In this document: piece by piece, positions 34,381-46,439 of the stretch
Numbering within the stretch: the first letter of the stretch is position 1
How the letters are laid out: every line of letters begins with the position of its first letter
Assembly: GCF_021869535.1 (NCBI RefSeq)
Contig: NW_026262690.1
Location: forward strand, 89,883,995-89,947,994
Source: Mytilus californianus
Lineage: Eukaryota; Mollusca; Bivalvia; Mytilida; Mytilidae
Reading direction: 5' to 3'
Length of the DNA: 64,000 nt
Notes under the pieces: generated by a model
Database searches by the model: none
Seen by the model: the letters and a program-made list of their open reading frames with translations, nothing else
What the model was told of the DNA's origin: nothing
Made by a program: the position numbers and the translations under genes

Positions 34381-37300
34381 TATATCATAAATAAAATAAT
34401 TTTAACAATTATAAATAGAAAAACAAAGTATATCACTTCACTGTCTTTAATATATCAATACAAATTATCTCTTAGATTAAATATCATTTCACTTTCATGG
34501 ATACAGGTTAAATGTTTGGGGTATATATGGTATAATAAAATTTCACTAGGTTTTCTGATTGTGAGTGAAACAGAAGAGGTGCTTGTATCGCTTAAATTAT
34601 TTCGTTTTCCGGAACTCCCCATCAAAATACTTCAATTTGTTGAATTCTGAAGTTACTAAAACGGTAATAATATATGTGTTTAACTTTTATTGAAATGCAC
34701 ATTAGATATGACAATAGTGAATGAGTGTAATATGATCTCCATAGAAATTCAGATTTTCAAAATTCAGCCAAAAAATCTCAGAAAGTATTTTTAGATATAA
34801 TTATCTAATTCATGAACCGTGAATTTGCTAACGCTTTTTTTTATCCAAGTCCACACTTACGTCCTTGCTTCTGTAGAAATAGCGTCCATGTATCAGTCCT
34901 TTCTTTATTAAGATAGGAAAACATTTTCAATTTGTCTAAATTCATTAAAATGTTTGCGTTGTACAGTATCAGTTGATTTTAGCGACTTTGATAATCTTTA
35001 AATATTAATGGGTTAATAGAATAGATCAAGCAAATAAGAGGTAACACCAGTTTACCGATTCTCAATACTTTTTTAATACATTTTGCATAAACAAACCGAG
35101 AAATAGTAACCATAAAGGGAATTTCATCCAATCTAAACAGGGCAAAATATAATAATGGAAACATACAAAATAAAATCCTGAAAAAATTAAACGCCATATA
35201 AGTTTTTCTTAGTTTCTAGTGTTAAATAATTAAATAAGAAAGTTCATTCCGTGCACTTCTCACGATAGAGTATCCAATGCCTTTGAAATATCATTTCTTT
35301 CAAAATGTATCATTCGATGATTGTCGAGTCAAAATAATTGAAGATGTCCGAACAGAATATAAAATGCCTAGCATTCTGATAGATCTAACCATGACAATTA
35401 TGAATATCTAAACATTAAGGGAACACATTACTAGATACGACTTTAATATAAAACTTAGTTAGTGAAAGGGCAAATATCATATCATACATGCTTTAGTCCG
35501 TACTGAGTGATTACAAAAAGACCATGGCATCACAGAAGCCGAACAATAAGGTGGGTACCATTTATCAATGGAGTGATTGTTCGGAGCAATATATAACATG
35601 TGATCTTCATGTCAACTACTTACTTAATCAACACCTTACAGTAATCATTATACTTGACGTTATCTCCCAAGTTGGAGAAATAGCATATGGAGACGTTTGC
35701 CTACTTTTTTCTCAAACTGTTCTACAGAACAATATATAGAAAACCATCACTTTGCGTATATGTTTCTTTTGTTTGTTGTAACAAATGTACACATGCGTAA
35801 ATACAACTAATACACTTAATGTACGAACAAGTTATGACTTATTCTATTATTATATAAAACTTAGTTTTTAATATATTTGGCTGTCCGACCTTTAGTGTTG
35901 AGAGAACCCGATGAAAGATAGTCAAGGAACACATGTCACATTATAAAACCGAATTTGGTGTGGTTATACCAATATTGGCATATAGGCTTCTGTTAAACAA
36001 ATTGGTTCTACCACAAGAAATCCTCAATGTTAGCCCTTTTAAGTCTAGATTATTTTTTTCTCCCTGGTATAGAATATTTTTAATAAATCGTGGAGAAGAA
36101 AGTTTTATTCAACCAATCCTTTAAATCGGTCTAAAAAAACTGCATTTTTTGAAATTTGAACAAGTAGAAGTGAGGATTGTTTGGCAATGAGACAGTAGTC
36201 CAACGACATAAATAGACAAATCATAAAGTCTTTAACAATTGGCAGGTGTTTATTCAATATGTCAAACTCTAAATCGTCCCTAGTCTAAAAACGTTGTAAA
36301 TAAATTAAAAATGCATTTCATTCTTTTCTGCCTATTAAGCCTACACCGCCTACACCAATATGTTAATACAAATTATAACATAAAAGATTGAATGTACCTC
36401 ATAGGTAAATTTTATCAGCGTCTTTAACATGCCCGTATCCGTACAAACATCGTTGTTGTCTAAATGGGTCTTTTATGGACCGGATGTCCTAAAATACTCT
36501 ATTTGGTATAAGACCTTCAGTAATCAATACTGAAATCAAATATAAGTATATTGCTTAAAAATATATTCCAAAGATATATACTGCCACAACGATATATACG
36601 CATTTCGAAAACCTTCAACTTTGTAACGGATTTGATTCGAATGCCACTTATAACTCGTATGTAGACGAAAGGAGGTTAGCAGCCGCCAAATAGTTACAAC
36701 ACCTTGGTTGACATGAAAAATCATTTATGCTGTTATTTTCTGTTAAATTTCTGTTCATAAAATTAAGCACTACTATTGGAATATTTAGTTTTCAATGTTC
36801 TTTATGTACGTTATTAATTTGGACTTCTTACTATTTTGAATATATTAATCCCCGAGGGAAATCGTGGGTTTTATCTCCGCTGGGTCAAATCAAAGACTTG
36901 AAAAGTGGTATAGCTGCTTCAACGTTAGCGACGAGGCGTTAAGGAGTAAGAGCAAAGAATGGTCAGCTCGAAGTCAGAATTATTCATAAACCTGTCTTTG
37001 TAGGGCACATTGTATTCCTGCGGACTGTTACCTTGTAAAATAGAACGCTAAAATTCGATGCAGTGTGTCGATCAAGTATCACTGTGGATCGGACATTTTT
37101 GGTTATTTCATTTTCATAAAATGTTACACTCATTCAACAAACTAGGATTTTTCAATGCCTAGGCTAAGATTGCCTAAGCAAAAATGCTTTTTATACCTTT
37201 ACTAGTTAATGAAAGGTAAATGTGTATATTTGTTTAGAGACAAGTGCGTGTGTTAAAGTTTCAGGATTTATAGAATGTTGACGTCCAATTTAGGGCACTT

Positions 37301-37479
37301 TAATATGATAAAAAAGACATAAACAGATTAATGTGATAATCTTGATTATGCAAGCATCTAAAGGCGTCGAATATCTTTTTTTCAAATATGGCACTTGTTC
37401 AAGATATAAACAACACCAACACTATTAAAATCCGGGGTAAGCAAGCGTTTCAGAATGATAAGTATTTCTTTCTTATGCC
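34381..37479. other. Single-copy spacer, no gene supported
   Basis: AT-rich sequence with frames up to 72 codons. A start in good context at 35524 is followed after nine codons by AAGGTGGGT, which could be a donor, but nothing else supports an exon there. No repeat was recognised except a family G-like trace near 36165. Confidence 0.4.
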
Positions 37480-37499
37480 AGTTAACCGGTAATCGTTGA

Positions 37500-37720
37500 C
37501 AACACTTATATATGACAATTAGATTATGTTTATACAACAATTGTACTGAGTTGTTAGCGGTATATTATCCACAGAAATCGTTCCTTCAACACTGGTACTG
37601 AGATATTCGAGGTGTGTTGCCCGAATTGACGTTCATTTAACACAGGTACTAAGATGTTCGAGGTGTTTGATCGCCAGATAACGTTCAATAACACGGATAC
37701 TGAGATATAGGCGGTGTATA
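37500..37720. repeat. Degenerate ~52-bp tandem repeat, block 4
   Basis: Paralog of 1967-2175 with the same unit order, for example TCCTTCAACACTGGTACTGA. The minus frame 37554-37763 is repeat-derived. Confidence 0.7.
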
Positions 37721-38034
37721 ATCTCTTTATCTTACCTCCTATACATATATATATGAATATCATTGGTTAAAAGCGATCACGTGGAGACCCTGTATCTTAA
37801 ATGTTAGGTTAGTATTTTAATACACGGTTAGTACCAGTGTTACATTCCTTTATTATAACAATATGACGTTGAAGAAAAATCTGAAACGTTCGCCCATTAA
37901 AGGCTAACATATTGTTATTGTTGGTATTTGTTTTTATATATGAAAGTAGGTTCTTAATATTGAAGACTTAATCATTTTAATAGGCCACTAGTCGGTATTC
38001 CACATGTAAAGATAGTCGATGAGATAAATCTATA

Positions 38035-39007
38035 TATTTGATTTATGCAAGAACTTGTTCATTACCGCATCTCTTTTAAATAAAACACAAAAAAAAAAAG
38101 ATTAAGATATTTTTCTTCAATAAGTCTCCAATGTAACGTCATCAGGGCGTGACGTCATATATCGAATGACGTCAAAGTTGGACATACGACGTCCAGTTGC
38201 TGTATTTCCTGGTGTGATATGAATGTAACCATGTTTAATTAGCGACAAGAAGAGGTTTAATCCGCAGTCCGAAATCAGTGGAAATGGGAGAAAAAACAGA
38301 ATTATTACAGCCATTCCTGAAATTTGTTGATATCAAACTTCGTTTTTCTGAATGTTTTTGTATAATTTAAAACAAAGAACAAAGACTGGTCATCTCAGAG
38401 TGAGGAAAATGGGGTTTCCCTTTCAGTTTCTCTGTCCGCGGACTGCGGCATTACATGGACGAATTCTAGACACTTTGGCACCGAGACAAATCCGCACCAG
38501 AACAATTCGGCATTCGTGAAAACATTTCGGTACTCAAGAAAGACAGTTCGGTATCAAGACAAATCACCACCTAGAGAAATCGGCGCCTCATAAAGCTTCT
38601 TTTTTATATTCAACTGTTGAGCTTTCCGACCTTATTATTTACAACTAATTGTGTGGCCACAATGGCCTGATACTGGTGTAGGTTTTCTTAGAATTAAAAG
38701 CATGTTTTCAATATGGCAATTTTATGTATATTTGTGTATATAAAGCAAATGTTTTGTAATATGAAATCATTTAGGGGACAACCATTTAATTCTTAGGGAG
38801 GGGATAGCAAATTTGATATTGCAGAATATTGATTTCCAACTTGAAGGCGACCAGATTAGTTAATTTGACCTACTAAGTAGACCAGGGCCAGAATATTTAT
38901 TTTCTGCTTGTCCAAAAGTGAAATCTAATCTAATCTAATATTTGGAAGGAGAATTCAATTTAGAAAAATAGAGTCCTGTGTTTAAATATATGATAAAGTG
39001 ATTAATA
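38035..39007. other. Duplicated non-coding DNA
   Basis: Matches 3240-4227 closely. Differences include small indels that break the short frames seen in copy A, which argues against coding function. Confidence 0.6.
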
Positions 39008-39118
39008 TATTGCATATATCGCATGCTGTACCACCCTCGACCAATATCAGCCCTCGGGACCCTCTGGCTAATATTGGTTACTCGAGCTGATACAGTATGC
39101 GATACGGATTTTACTATA
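39008..39118. mobile_element. Palindromic MITE-like element (copy B)
   Basis: Paralog of 4228-4338. The right arm GTATGCGATACGGATTTTAC and the inner arms CGACCAATATCAG and CTAATATTGGTTACTCGAG are recognisable. The left arm is diverged. Confidence 0.65.
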
Positions 39119-39119
39119 T

Positions 39120-40135
39120 AATAATTATTCTCTATATAATACTGGTACTGAAATCTTCGAGTTGTATTGCCCCTAGATTAAGTTCACTGATACTAAGTAG
39201 TTTGAGGTAAATGACCCTTTAAATAATGTTCATATAGCACTTGTACAGGTATAAGGTGTTTGACCCCTAGAATACGTCCATTTACTGAGTTGTTGGAGAT
39301 GAATGACCAAAAACAATGTTTATGCAACACTAGTCTGAGTTGTTCGAGGTGTATGACCACTATAAGATAATTATACAGCCCTAGGACTGAGTTATTTGAT
39401 GTGTGTAACTCCTATAAAACGGTCGTATAGAACTGCTACTGATTTATAATTGTGGTGTATGACCCGTAGATAAAATTCATACACCACTGATACTGAGTTT
39501 TGCGAGGTGTATGACCTTACATAAAGCTGCTGTTTATACTTGTACCGAGTTGTTTGCGGTGTATGACCCAAAGATAGCATCCATACAACAATGATACTGA
39601 GTTCCTATGAGTTTTTTACTCAAAGATAACTGCTACAGAGTTGTGCAAGGTAAATATGTATATGAAGCATAAATAATGTTATACACCACTAGTACTGAGT
39701 TTATCGAGGTGTATGACCAATATATGACGTTCATACAGCACTATTACTGATTATTCGAGGGGAATGAGCACTACAAAACTTTAATATAACCCCAGGGCAG
39801 AGTCGGTCCAATTTATGGCTACTTGATAATGTTCATACAACACTGGAAATGATTTGTGTGAGGTGCAAAACCCCTAGATAACGTTCATACAACACTGGAA
39901 ATGATTTTTTTGGGAGTTAAAAAATCCTTAGATAACGTTCATACAACACTGGGAATAATTTGTGCGAGGTATAAAACCTCTCGAAAACATTCATACAACA
40001 TTGATCCTGAGTTGTTCTAGGTGTATGACCCTAGATAACATTAATACTGGTACTGATTACAGGAGACGAATAACCTCTGGAAAACGGTCATATAGCACCA
40101 AAGCAGAATTGATCCACTTGACAAGGTTCATACAA
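39120..40135. repeat. Degenerate ~52-bp tandem repeat, block 5
   Basis: About 19 units related to block 3 (4350-5240), slightly longer than in copy A. Late units such as CATACAACACTGGAAATGAT are the most regular. Confidence 0.75.
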
Positions 40136-40138
40136 CTG

Positions 40139-42010
40139 TCATATAGTAAATTTTGATGAATTAATAGTAGTAGATTTTAATAAACTGTCTTTTACTGTTG
40201 ATAATCTTCTTTTTTGGAAAAACTTTGTCCATTTTTCACTTTTGTGTAAATCATTTTCAATTTGTCGCATGAAACTAAATATATCATAATCTTGTGGATT
40301 ATATGTTGTTACAAACGGGATAATTTTATCTAAATTGTTTGATGATTCTTCGGTTGGTTCAGATCGCCGTGATTCTGTAATGATTGGCCCTTTTATCAGT
40401 GCCTTTTGAATCCCGTAATCTATTACTTGTTCCGGATATTGCTGCTTTTTTAAATCTTCCAATCTTTTAATGCGTAATAGTTCTGTACTTGTAATGGTAA
40501 TTATTCTTGACGCTAGATTAAAAGGTATATTTAATTTTACATTTTTGGATGGTTTGAGTAAAAATTCAAATACATGTGTGTATCGGTGTCTTTAGAGAAG
40601 ATATCTATGACAATTTCATTGTCTTCCGTTATAAATACTAAAATATCCAAAAAACGGCATTTTGTTGGCATTTCTGTTCATTGTGAAACGAATATGTGGA
40701 TTTAAAGAATTTAATTCAGAATGAAAATCTGAAACAGATATATCCGAATTCCAAATTATAAAACAATCGTCAAGAAATCGTTTCCAGTTTTGACGTATGT
40801 AAATTGCAAATTCATTTCCGTATTTATGGTCCATTTTTTCGTATAATAATTGTTCCAAATATCCAAGTACTAAAGTGGCGTATGAAGGCGCCATTTTAGT
40901 ACCCATAGCTGTTCCTTTTTTCTGATGATAGTATGTGCCGTCAAAGTTAAAAATATTTCTTTCCAATATAAGTTTCAAAGATGCAAGAATAAATTCTTTT
41001 GTTAATCTGTTTTCAATGACGTTTTCCGTATTTTCTAACCAATATTTTACGGCTGTAATTCTCAAGTCATGTGGGATATTTGTATAAAGACTGACCATAT
41101 CAAAAGTAATGAGTTCTGAATAAGGATTTACAGTTGTTGGTAGATGATTTAAAAATTCCAAATCGTCTCGTATAAAACTTGGAACTTCACGACATAAAGG
41201 TTTAATCACAATGTCTATAAAATGGCTTAAATTCTGTGTGACGCTGTTGGGTCCGCCCACAATAGGTCGAAATTTTAAATCATTTGATCTTAAAAGTTCG
41301 ATGTATTCACTGTTCTGTTCTGATACCGCATTTGAAATTTCCTCACTTTTGTGAGTTTTAGGTAAACCATAGAAATAACTTTCTGATAATTTAGAGTTTG
41401 AAATGTAATCCATCTCTTCTTTATATAATTCAGTCTTATGTTTATCTAGTAATTTTTTAATCATTGTACTTGTTTGTTTGTCCATTTTTTTATCTGTCAC
41501 CTCATAAAAAATTTCATCTTGTAACATATTTAAAATTTTATCTCGGTAATATTCACGGTCCATGATTACAACAGCATTACCTTTATCCGCTTCTTTAATT
41601 ATTATTGATTTATCTGATTTTAAATTTTGCAAAGCTGTTTTCTCCTCATGGGTTTAATTGTCCTTGACATTTTTATTGCTTTGAAGTGAATTCGTTTTTA
41701 ATGTTTTAATTGTTTCTTCTAAATCTTTATCTTTTGTGGGTTTAGGAATCCAGTCTGATATATTTCTTACTAGTGGTTTATTTTCTTCTTCTTCGTTTTA
41801 TTCATTATCCTCACAAAAAATATAATGTATCCTCAATCTTCTGCCAAATTCATCAATGTCAGCTCCCAAGTTGTGTTTTATCCTCATTTGGAGTTGGTGT
41901 AAATTTTAATACTCTTTTTAAAAGATTTATTTCCCTTAATTGTAATTTATTATGCGACAAGTTTATAATTCTAGGTGATGAATTGAAACCGTTATTATCT
42001 TGTATTAATT
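40139..42010 (-). pseudogene. Penelope-like element reverse transcriptase, broken and 3'-truncated
   Basis: Read on the minus strand from about 42010: an N-terminal segment with INLSHNKLQL and LKRVLKFTPTP, then DIDEFGRRLRI, ISDWIPKPTKDKDLEE, and the RT core IIKEADKGNAVVIMD, YGLPKTHK, FRPIVGGPNSVTQNLSHFID, FDMVSLYTNIPH, GTAMGTKMAPSYATL and the catalytic RFLDDCFIIW. The downstream linker IPFVTTYNP is in the 40139-40462 part. This order is that of Penelope-like elements. The longest intact part is 40616-41632. Breaks: a frameshift near 41870, a stop near 41655, frameshifts near 40655 and 40548. The GIY-YIG endonuclease expected after the linker is missing, so the element is dead. Confidence 0.85.
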
Positions 42011-42012
42011 TT

Positions 42013-42035
42013 CTCATATATATATATATATATAT
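42013..42035. repeat. (TA)n microsatellite, unit 1
   Basis: A TA run of about 10 repeats upstream of the Penelope-like frame. The matching run in unit 2 (44776-44803) is 8 bp longer. Confidence 0.85.
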
Positions 42036-42666
42036 ACAAGTCTAAATTGAAAACAACGTTCAAACCTATGATTGCGTTGGATAAAAACCGCAATTTTTAT
42101 ACGTGTGCATGCAAAACAAATTTCTTGTTCGGGGTGTCTAAATACAGCACAAACAACATTTTCCAAAAGACCAACAAAATGAAAAAGTAAATTTTAACAA
42201 CTAATTTTGACTAACAGGTCGAACAACAAATGTTCTTTAACCCTGAAGACTGCCATTGGCGATTGCCAAATAAACGGATCATCGATGTAATAAATGGATC
42301 TTAATTATAAATTTAATACTAAACAGAAAACAATTAACTTGCGGAAAGATGATGATATAATGCAAACAAAAGGTGCAAAGGTTTTTGTACACCATATCCG
42401 GATTTCGACAATTAATGTCTCTTCAGTGATGTTAGGAATCGAAACGGTATTTGGAAAGCCATACAATTTACCTCAATTTAGGATAGACTCTTGAATTTTG
42501 AGGAGTCAAAATAGGATATATGTATATTGTGCGTAGTATTTTATGGAATATTCTGTCATTGTATTGGACTTATATTTGAGCCATAAATGAAAATGCTTTT
42601 ATGATATCAGTGGTCATTCAAGTCATTTTATCAAATTTGTCAAATTTCTTCATTTTCCGTATGTGT

Positions 42667-42874
42667 AAGATGTCCTCAGTGTGAAAAAGGTCCCCATTTA
42701 ACCGTGCGTGTCAGATGTCTTCAGTAAGAAAAATGTCCCCATTTGACCGTGTAAGATGTCCTCAGTAAGAAAAATGTCCCTATTTAACTGTGTGTCTTTT
42801 ATGTCTTTCGTGTGTAAATGTCCCCATTTGACCGTGTGAGTAAGAAGTCTTCAGTAAGAAAAATGTCCCCATTA
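42667..42874 (+). repeat. 40-48-bp tandem repeat, five units
   Basis: AAGATGTCCTCAGTAAGAAA, then AATGTCCCCATTTGACCGTG recurs five times with variations. It repeats at 45435-45642 as part of the 2.76-kb duplication. It is absent from the paralogous place in copy A (about 6450). Confidence 0.75.
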
Positions 42875-44134
42875 TTCCCGAAACACGGGCCGTGCGATCT
42901 TAATTCGATATAAAACGTATATACCAAAGTGAATTCTCATGAATATTTATAAGAACCGATTATTAGGGTTATAATTCTGATACTGTAAGAGATCAGCTCC
43001 GAGTAACAATATGAAGTTTTTTGTCGAGTGAGCACAGCAAACGAGCTTGATAAAGCTTTATATAATGGTGTTGAGCAGCTGATATTTTTCAATATAAATA
43101 TGACGAAGACTCAGATATTCGACTTATACGATTGTATATTTGTCTTGTTCATGATAAAAGTTATAATTTGATTTGTTTTTTAATAGCAAACTAGATGATA
43201 ACTTAATAAATTCAAGTCAAATTTAAAAAGTCGGTTAAAAATGCCGTTTTTAATAAATCAGGTTATGAAGATCCAGTCATTCATGCATGTTTGACGTTAC
43301 AAAGACGTGATATTCAAATTTATGGAGAGCTGATGTGAGTGATACAGTCCCATGCATTTAGACAATAGTACTAATTTTATAGATCAATAGGACGTTGTAA
43401 AAGTTTTTAATTTGTTCTTATTTAAAGAAAACAGCTGTGAATTTTCTAACAAAGATATAAAAAGATCTGGTATGAGTGCCAATGAGACAACGCTCCAATT
43501 TGTAAAAGTAAATATCTTCATTTTACACTTAATATATATATGTTTCAAGTAAAGAACAATGTCTGTTTGTAAGATGCTTTGAAGAAAATTTTTATTAGAA
43601 GTAGCAATGAAAAAGGTCTTTATAGCCAGTACATTCTAGTTCAACCTGAAAAAGAAAGTTAAGAAATCTTTACATATATTCCACTTTTTTATTCGTTGTA
43701 TGAATGTTAATTAGATATAAAAAAAACAGATGTGCAGGTCATGTCCTCTCCTTCCCTTTTAGAGTAAATATCATAGCGTTTCAAAAATAACCAGATCAAT
43801 ATGGTATTGTAATGATTTAATACTTTCAACAACTAAGATCAATTTCACATTTAATGGCAAGTAAAAAATAGCCAACAGCGATAGTTGAATATTGATCATG
43901 GCAAAGGGAATTATGTGATTAATAATGCACCTTTGATAAACCTTCTCGGGAAAGTATTCACTCTAACTTGCATTTTCAAGCAACAAATTATTCATAAACA
44001 CGAAAGAAAGAGTAGAATCGACGGACGATCAAGAAAACATTGACATCTGAGTTAAAAGCCATGAAGTTTGTTAAGTATAAAAATGTTACATCGATCAGGA
44101 AACGAATTTCAGAGCTTATGTATCGATATGATAT

Positions 44135-44772
44135 TTAGCTTGATGATGATTTAGAGTTTGAAATGTAATCCATCTCTTCTTTATATAATTCAGTCTTATG
44201 TTTATCTAGTATATTTTTAATCATTGTACTTGTTTGTTTGTCCATTTTTTTATCTGTCACCTCATAAAACATTTCATCTTGTAACATATTTAAAATTTTA
44301 TCTCGGTAATATTCACGGTCCATGATTACAACAGCATTACCTTTATCCGCTTCTTTAATTATTATTGATTTATCTGATTTTAAATTTTGCAAAGCTGTTT
44401 TCTCCTCGTGGGTTTAATTGTCCTTGACATTTTTATTGCTTTGAAGTGAATTCGTTTTTAATGTTTTAATTGTTTCTTCTAAATCTTTATCTTTTGTGGG
44501 TTTAGGAATCCAGTCTGATATATTTCTTACTAGTGGTTTATTTTCTTCTTCTTCGTTTTATTCATTATCCTCACAAATAATATAATGTATCCTCAATCTT
44601 CTGCCAAATTCATCAATGTCAGCTCCCAAGTTGTGTTTTATCCTCATTTGGAGTTGGTGTAAATTTTAATACTCTTTTTAAAAGATTTATTTCCCTTAAT
44701 TGTAATTTATTATGCGACAAGTTTATAATTCTAGGTGATGAATTGAAACCGTTATTATCTTGTATTAATTTT

Positions 44773-44806
<34 letters not shown>

Positions 44807-44810
44807 AGTC
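44135..44810 (-). pseudogene. Second copy of the Penelope-like 5' part
   Basis: Created by the tandem duplication, this fragment holds only the N-terminal segment and the first 80 or so residues of the RT frame (through MDYISNSK). It then runs into flanking DNA at the junction near 44150. It lacks every RT catalytic motif. Confidence 0.85.
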
Positions 44811-45434
44811 TAAATTGAAAACAACGTTCAAACCTATGATTGCGTTGGATAAAAACCGCAATTTTTATACGTGTGCATGCAAAACAAATTTCTTGTTCGG
44901 GGTGTCTAAATACAGCACAAACAACATTTTCCAAAAGACCAACAAAATGAAAAAGTAAATTTTAACAACTAATTTTGACTAACAGGTCGAACAACAAATG
45001 TTCTTTAACCCTGAAGACTGCCATTGGCGATTGCCAAATAAACGGATCATCGATGTAATAAATGGATCTTAAATATAAATTTAATACTAAACAGAAAACA
45101 ATTAACTTGCGGAAAGATGATGATATAATGCAAACAAAAGGTGCAAAGGTTTTTGTACACCATATCCGGATTTCGACAATTAATGTCTCTTCAGTGATGT
45201 TAGGAATCGAAACGGTATTTGGAAAGCCATACAATTTACCTCAATTTAGGATAGACTCTTGAATTTTGAGGAGTCAAAATAGGATATATGTATATTGTGC
45301 GTAGTATCTTATGGAATATTCTGTCATTGTATTGGACTTATATTTGAGCCATAAATGAAAATGCTTTTATGATATCAGTGGTCATTCAAGTCATTTTATC
45401 AAATTTGTCAAATTTCTTCATTTTCCGTATGTGT

Positions 45435-45642
45435 AAGATGTCCTCAGTGTGAAAAAGGTCCCCATTTAACCGTGCGTGTCAGATGTCTTCAGTAAGAAAA
45501 ATGTCCCCATTTGACCGTGTAAGATGTCCTCAGTAAGAAAAATGTCCCTATTTAACTGTGTGTCTTTTATGTCTTTCGTGTGTAAATGTCCCCATTTGAC
45601 CGTGTGAGTAAGAAGTCTTCAGTAAGAAAAATGTCCCCATTA
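45435..45642 (+). repeat. 40-48-bp tandem repeat, second block
   Basis: Copy of 42667-42874 within tandem unit 2, with the same five units and almost no change. Confidence 0.75.
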
Positions 45643-46312
45643 TTCCCGAAACACGGGCCGTGCGATCTTAATTCGATATAAAACGTATATACCGAAGTGA
45701 ATTCTCATGAATATTTATAAGAACCGATTATTAGGGTTATAATTCTGATACTGTAAGAGATCAGCTCCGAGTAACAATATGAAGTTTTTTGTCGAGTGAG
45801 CACAGCAAACGAGCTTGATAAAGCTTTATATAATGGTGTTGAGCAGCTGATATTTTTCAATATAAATATGACGAAGACTCAGATAATCGACTTATAAATA
45901 CGATTGTATATTTGTCATGTTCATGATAAAAGTAATAATTTGATTTGTTTTTTAATAGCAAACTAGATGATAACTTAATAAATTCGAGTCAAATTTAAAA
46001 AGTCGGTTAAAAATGCCGTTTTTAATAAATCAGGTTATGAAGATCCAGTCATTCATGCATGTTTGACGTTACAAAGACGTGATATTCAAATTTATGGAGA
46101 GCTGATGTGAGTGATACAGTCCCATGCATTTAGACAATAGTACTAATTTTATAGATCAATAGGACGTTGTAAAAGTTTTTAATTTGTTCTTATTTAAAGA
46201 AAACAGCTGTGAATTTTCTAACAAAGATATAAAAAGATCTGGTATGAGTGCCAATGAGACAACGCTCCAATTTGTAAAAGTAAATATCTTCATTTTACAC
46301 TTAATATATATA

Positions 46313-46439
46313 TTTCTACATTATTGTGTTTCATCATAACGACCCTGCATACCCGAGGTATCCACTTCAGGGACTCTAACTCACTACAGACTCACCAGGC
46401 GTTGGTTCACTTTCGTTTGTAATTGTTTAATATATATAT
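46313..46439. mobile_element. 127-bp insertion with target-site duplication
   Basis: Tandem unit 1 (43523-43545) and copy A (about 7078-7095) both read straight from ACACTTAATATA into GTTTCAAG. Unit 2 carries about 127 extra bases between two copies of TTAATATATATAT. The insert includes CCTGCATACCCGAGGTATCC and CACCAGGCGTTGGTTCAC. No inverted ends or coding sequence are seen; its class is unknown. Confidence 0.7.

Larger units (their letters stand above)
41391..44150 (+). repeat. 2.76-kb tandem duplication, unit 1
   Basis: From AATTTAGAGTTTGAAATGTA the sequence repeats at a fixed distance of 2760 bp starting at 44151. It covers the 5' part of the Penelope-like element, its upstream flank and the DNA paralogous to 6396-7680. 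The paralogous stretch in copy A is single, so the event followed or is private to copy B. Confidence 0.9.

Noticed and set aside
35524..35739. Possible first exon (good start context, AAGGTGGGT after nine codons)
   Set aside because: There is no promoter motif, no downstream exon in a compatible phase that I can identify, and no protein signature. It cannot be separated from chance.
40139..42010. Intact, mobile Penelope-like element
   Set aside because: Frameshifts near 41870, 40655 and 40548, a stop near 41655 and the missing GIY-YIG domain show it is dead.
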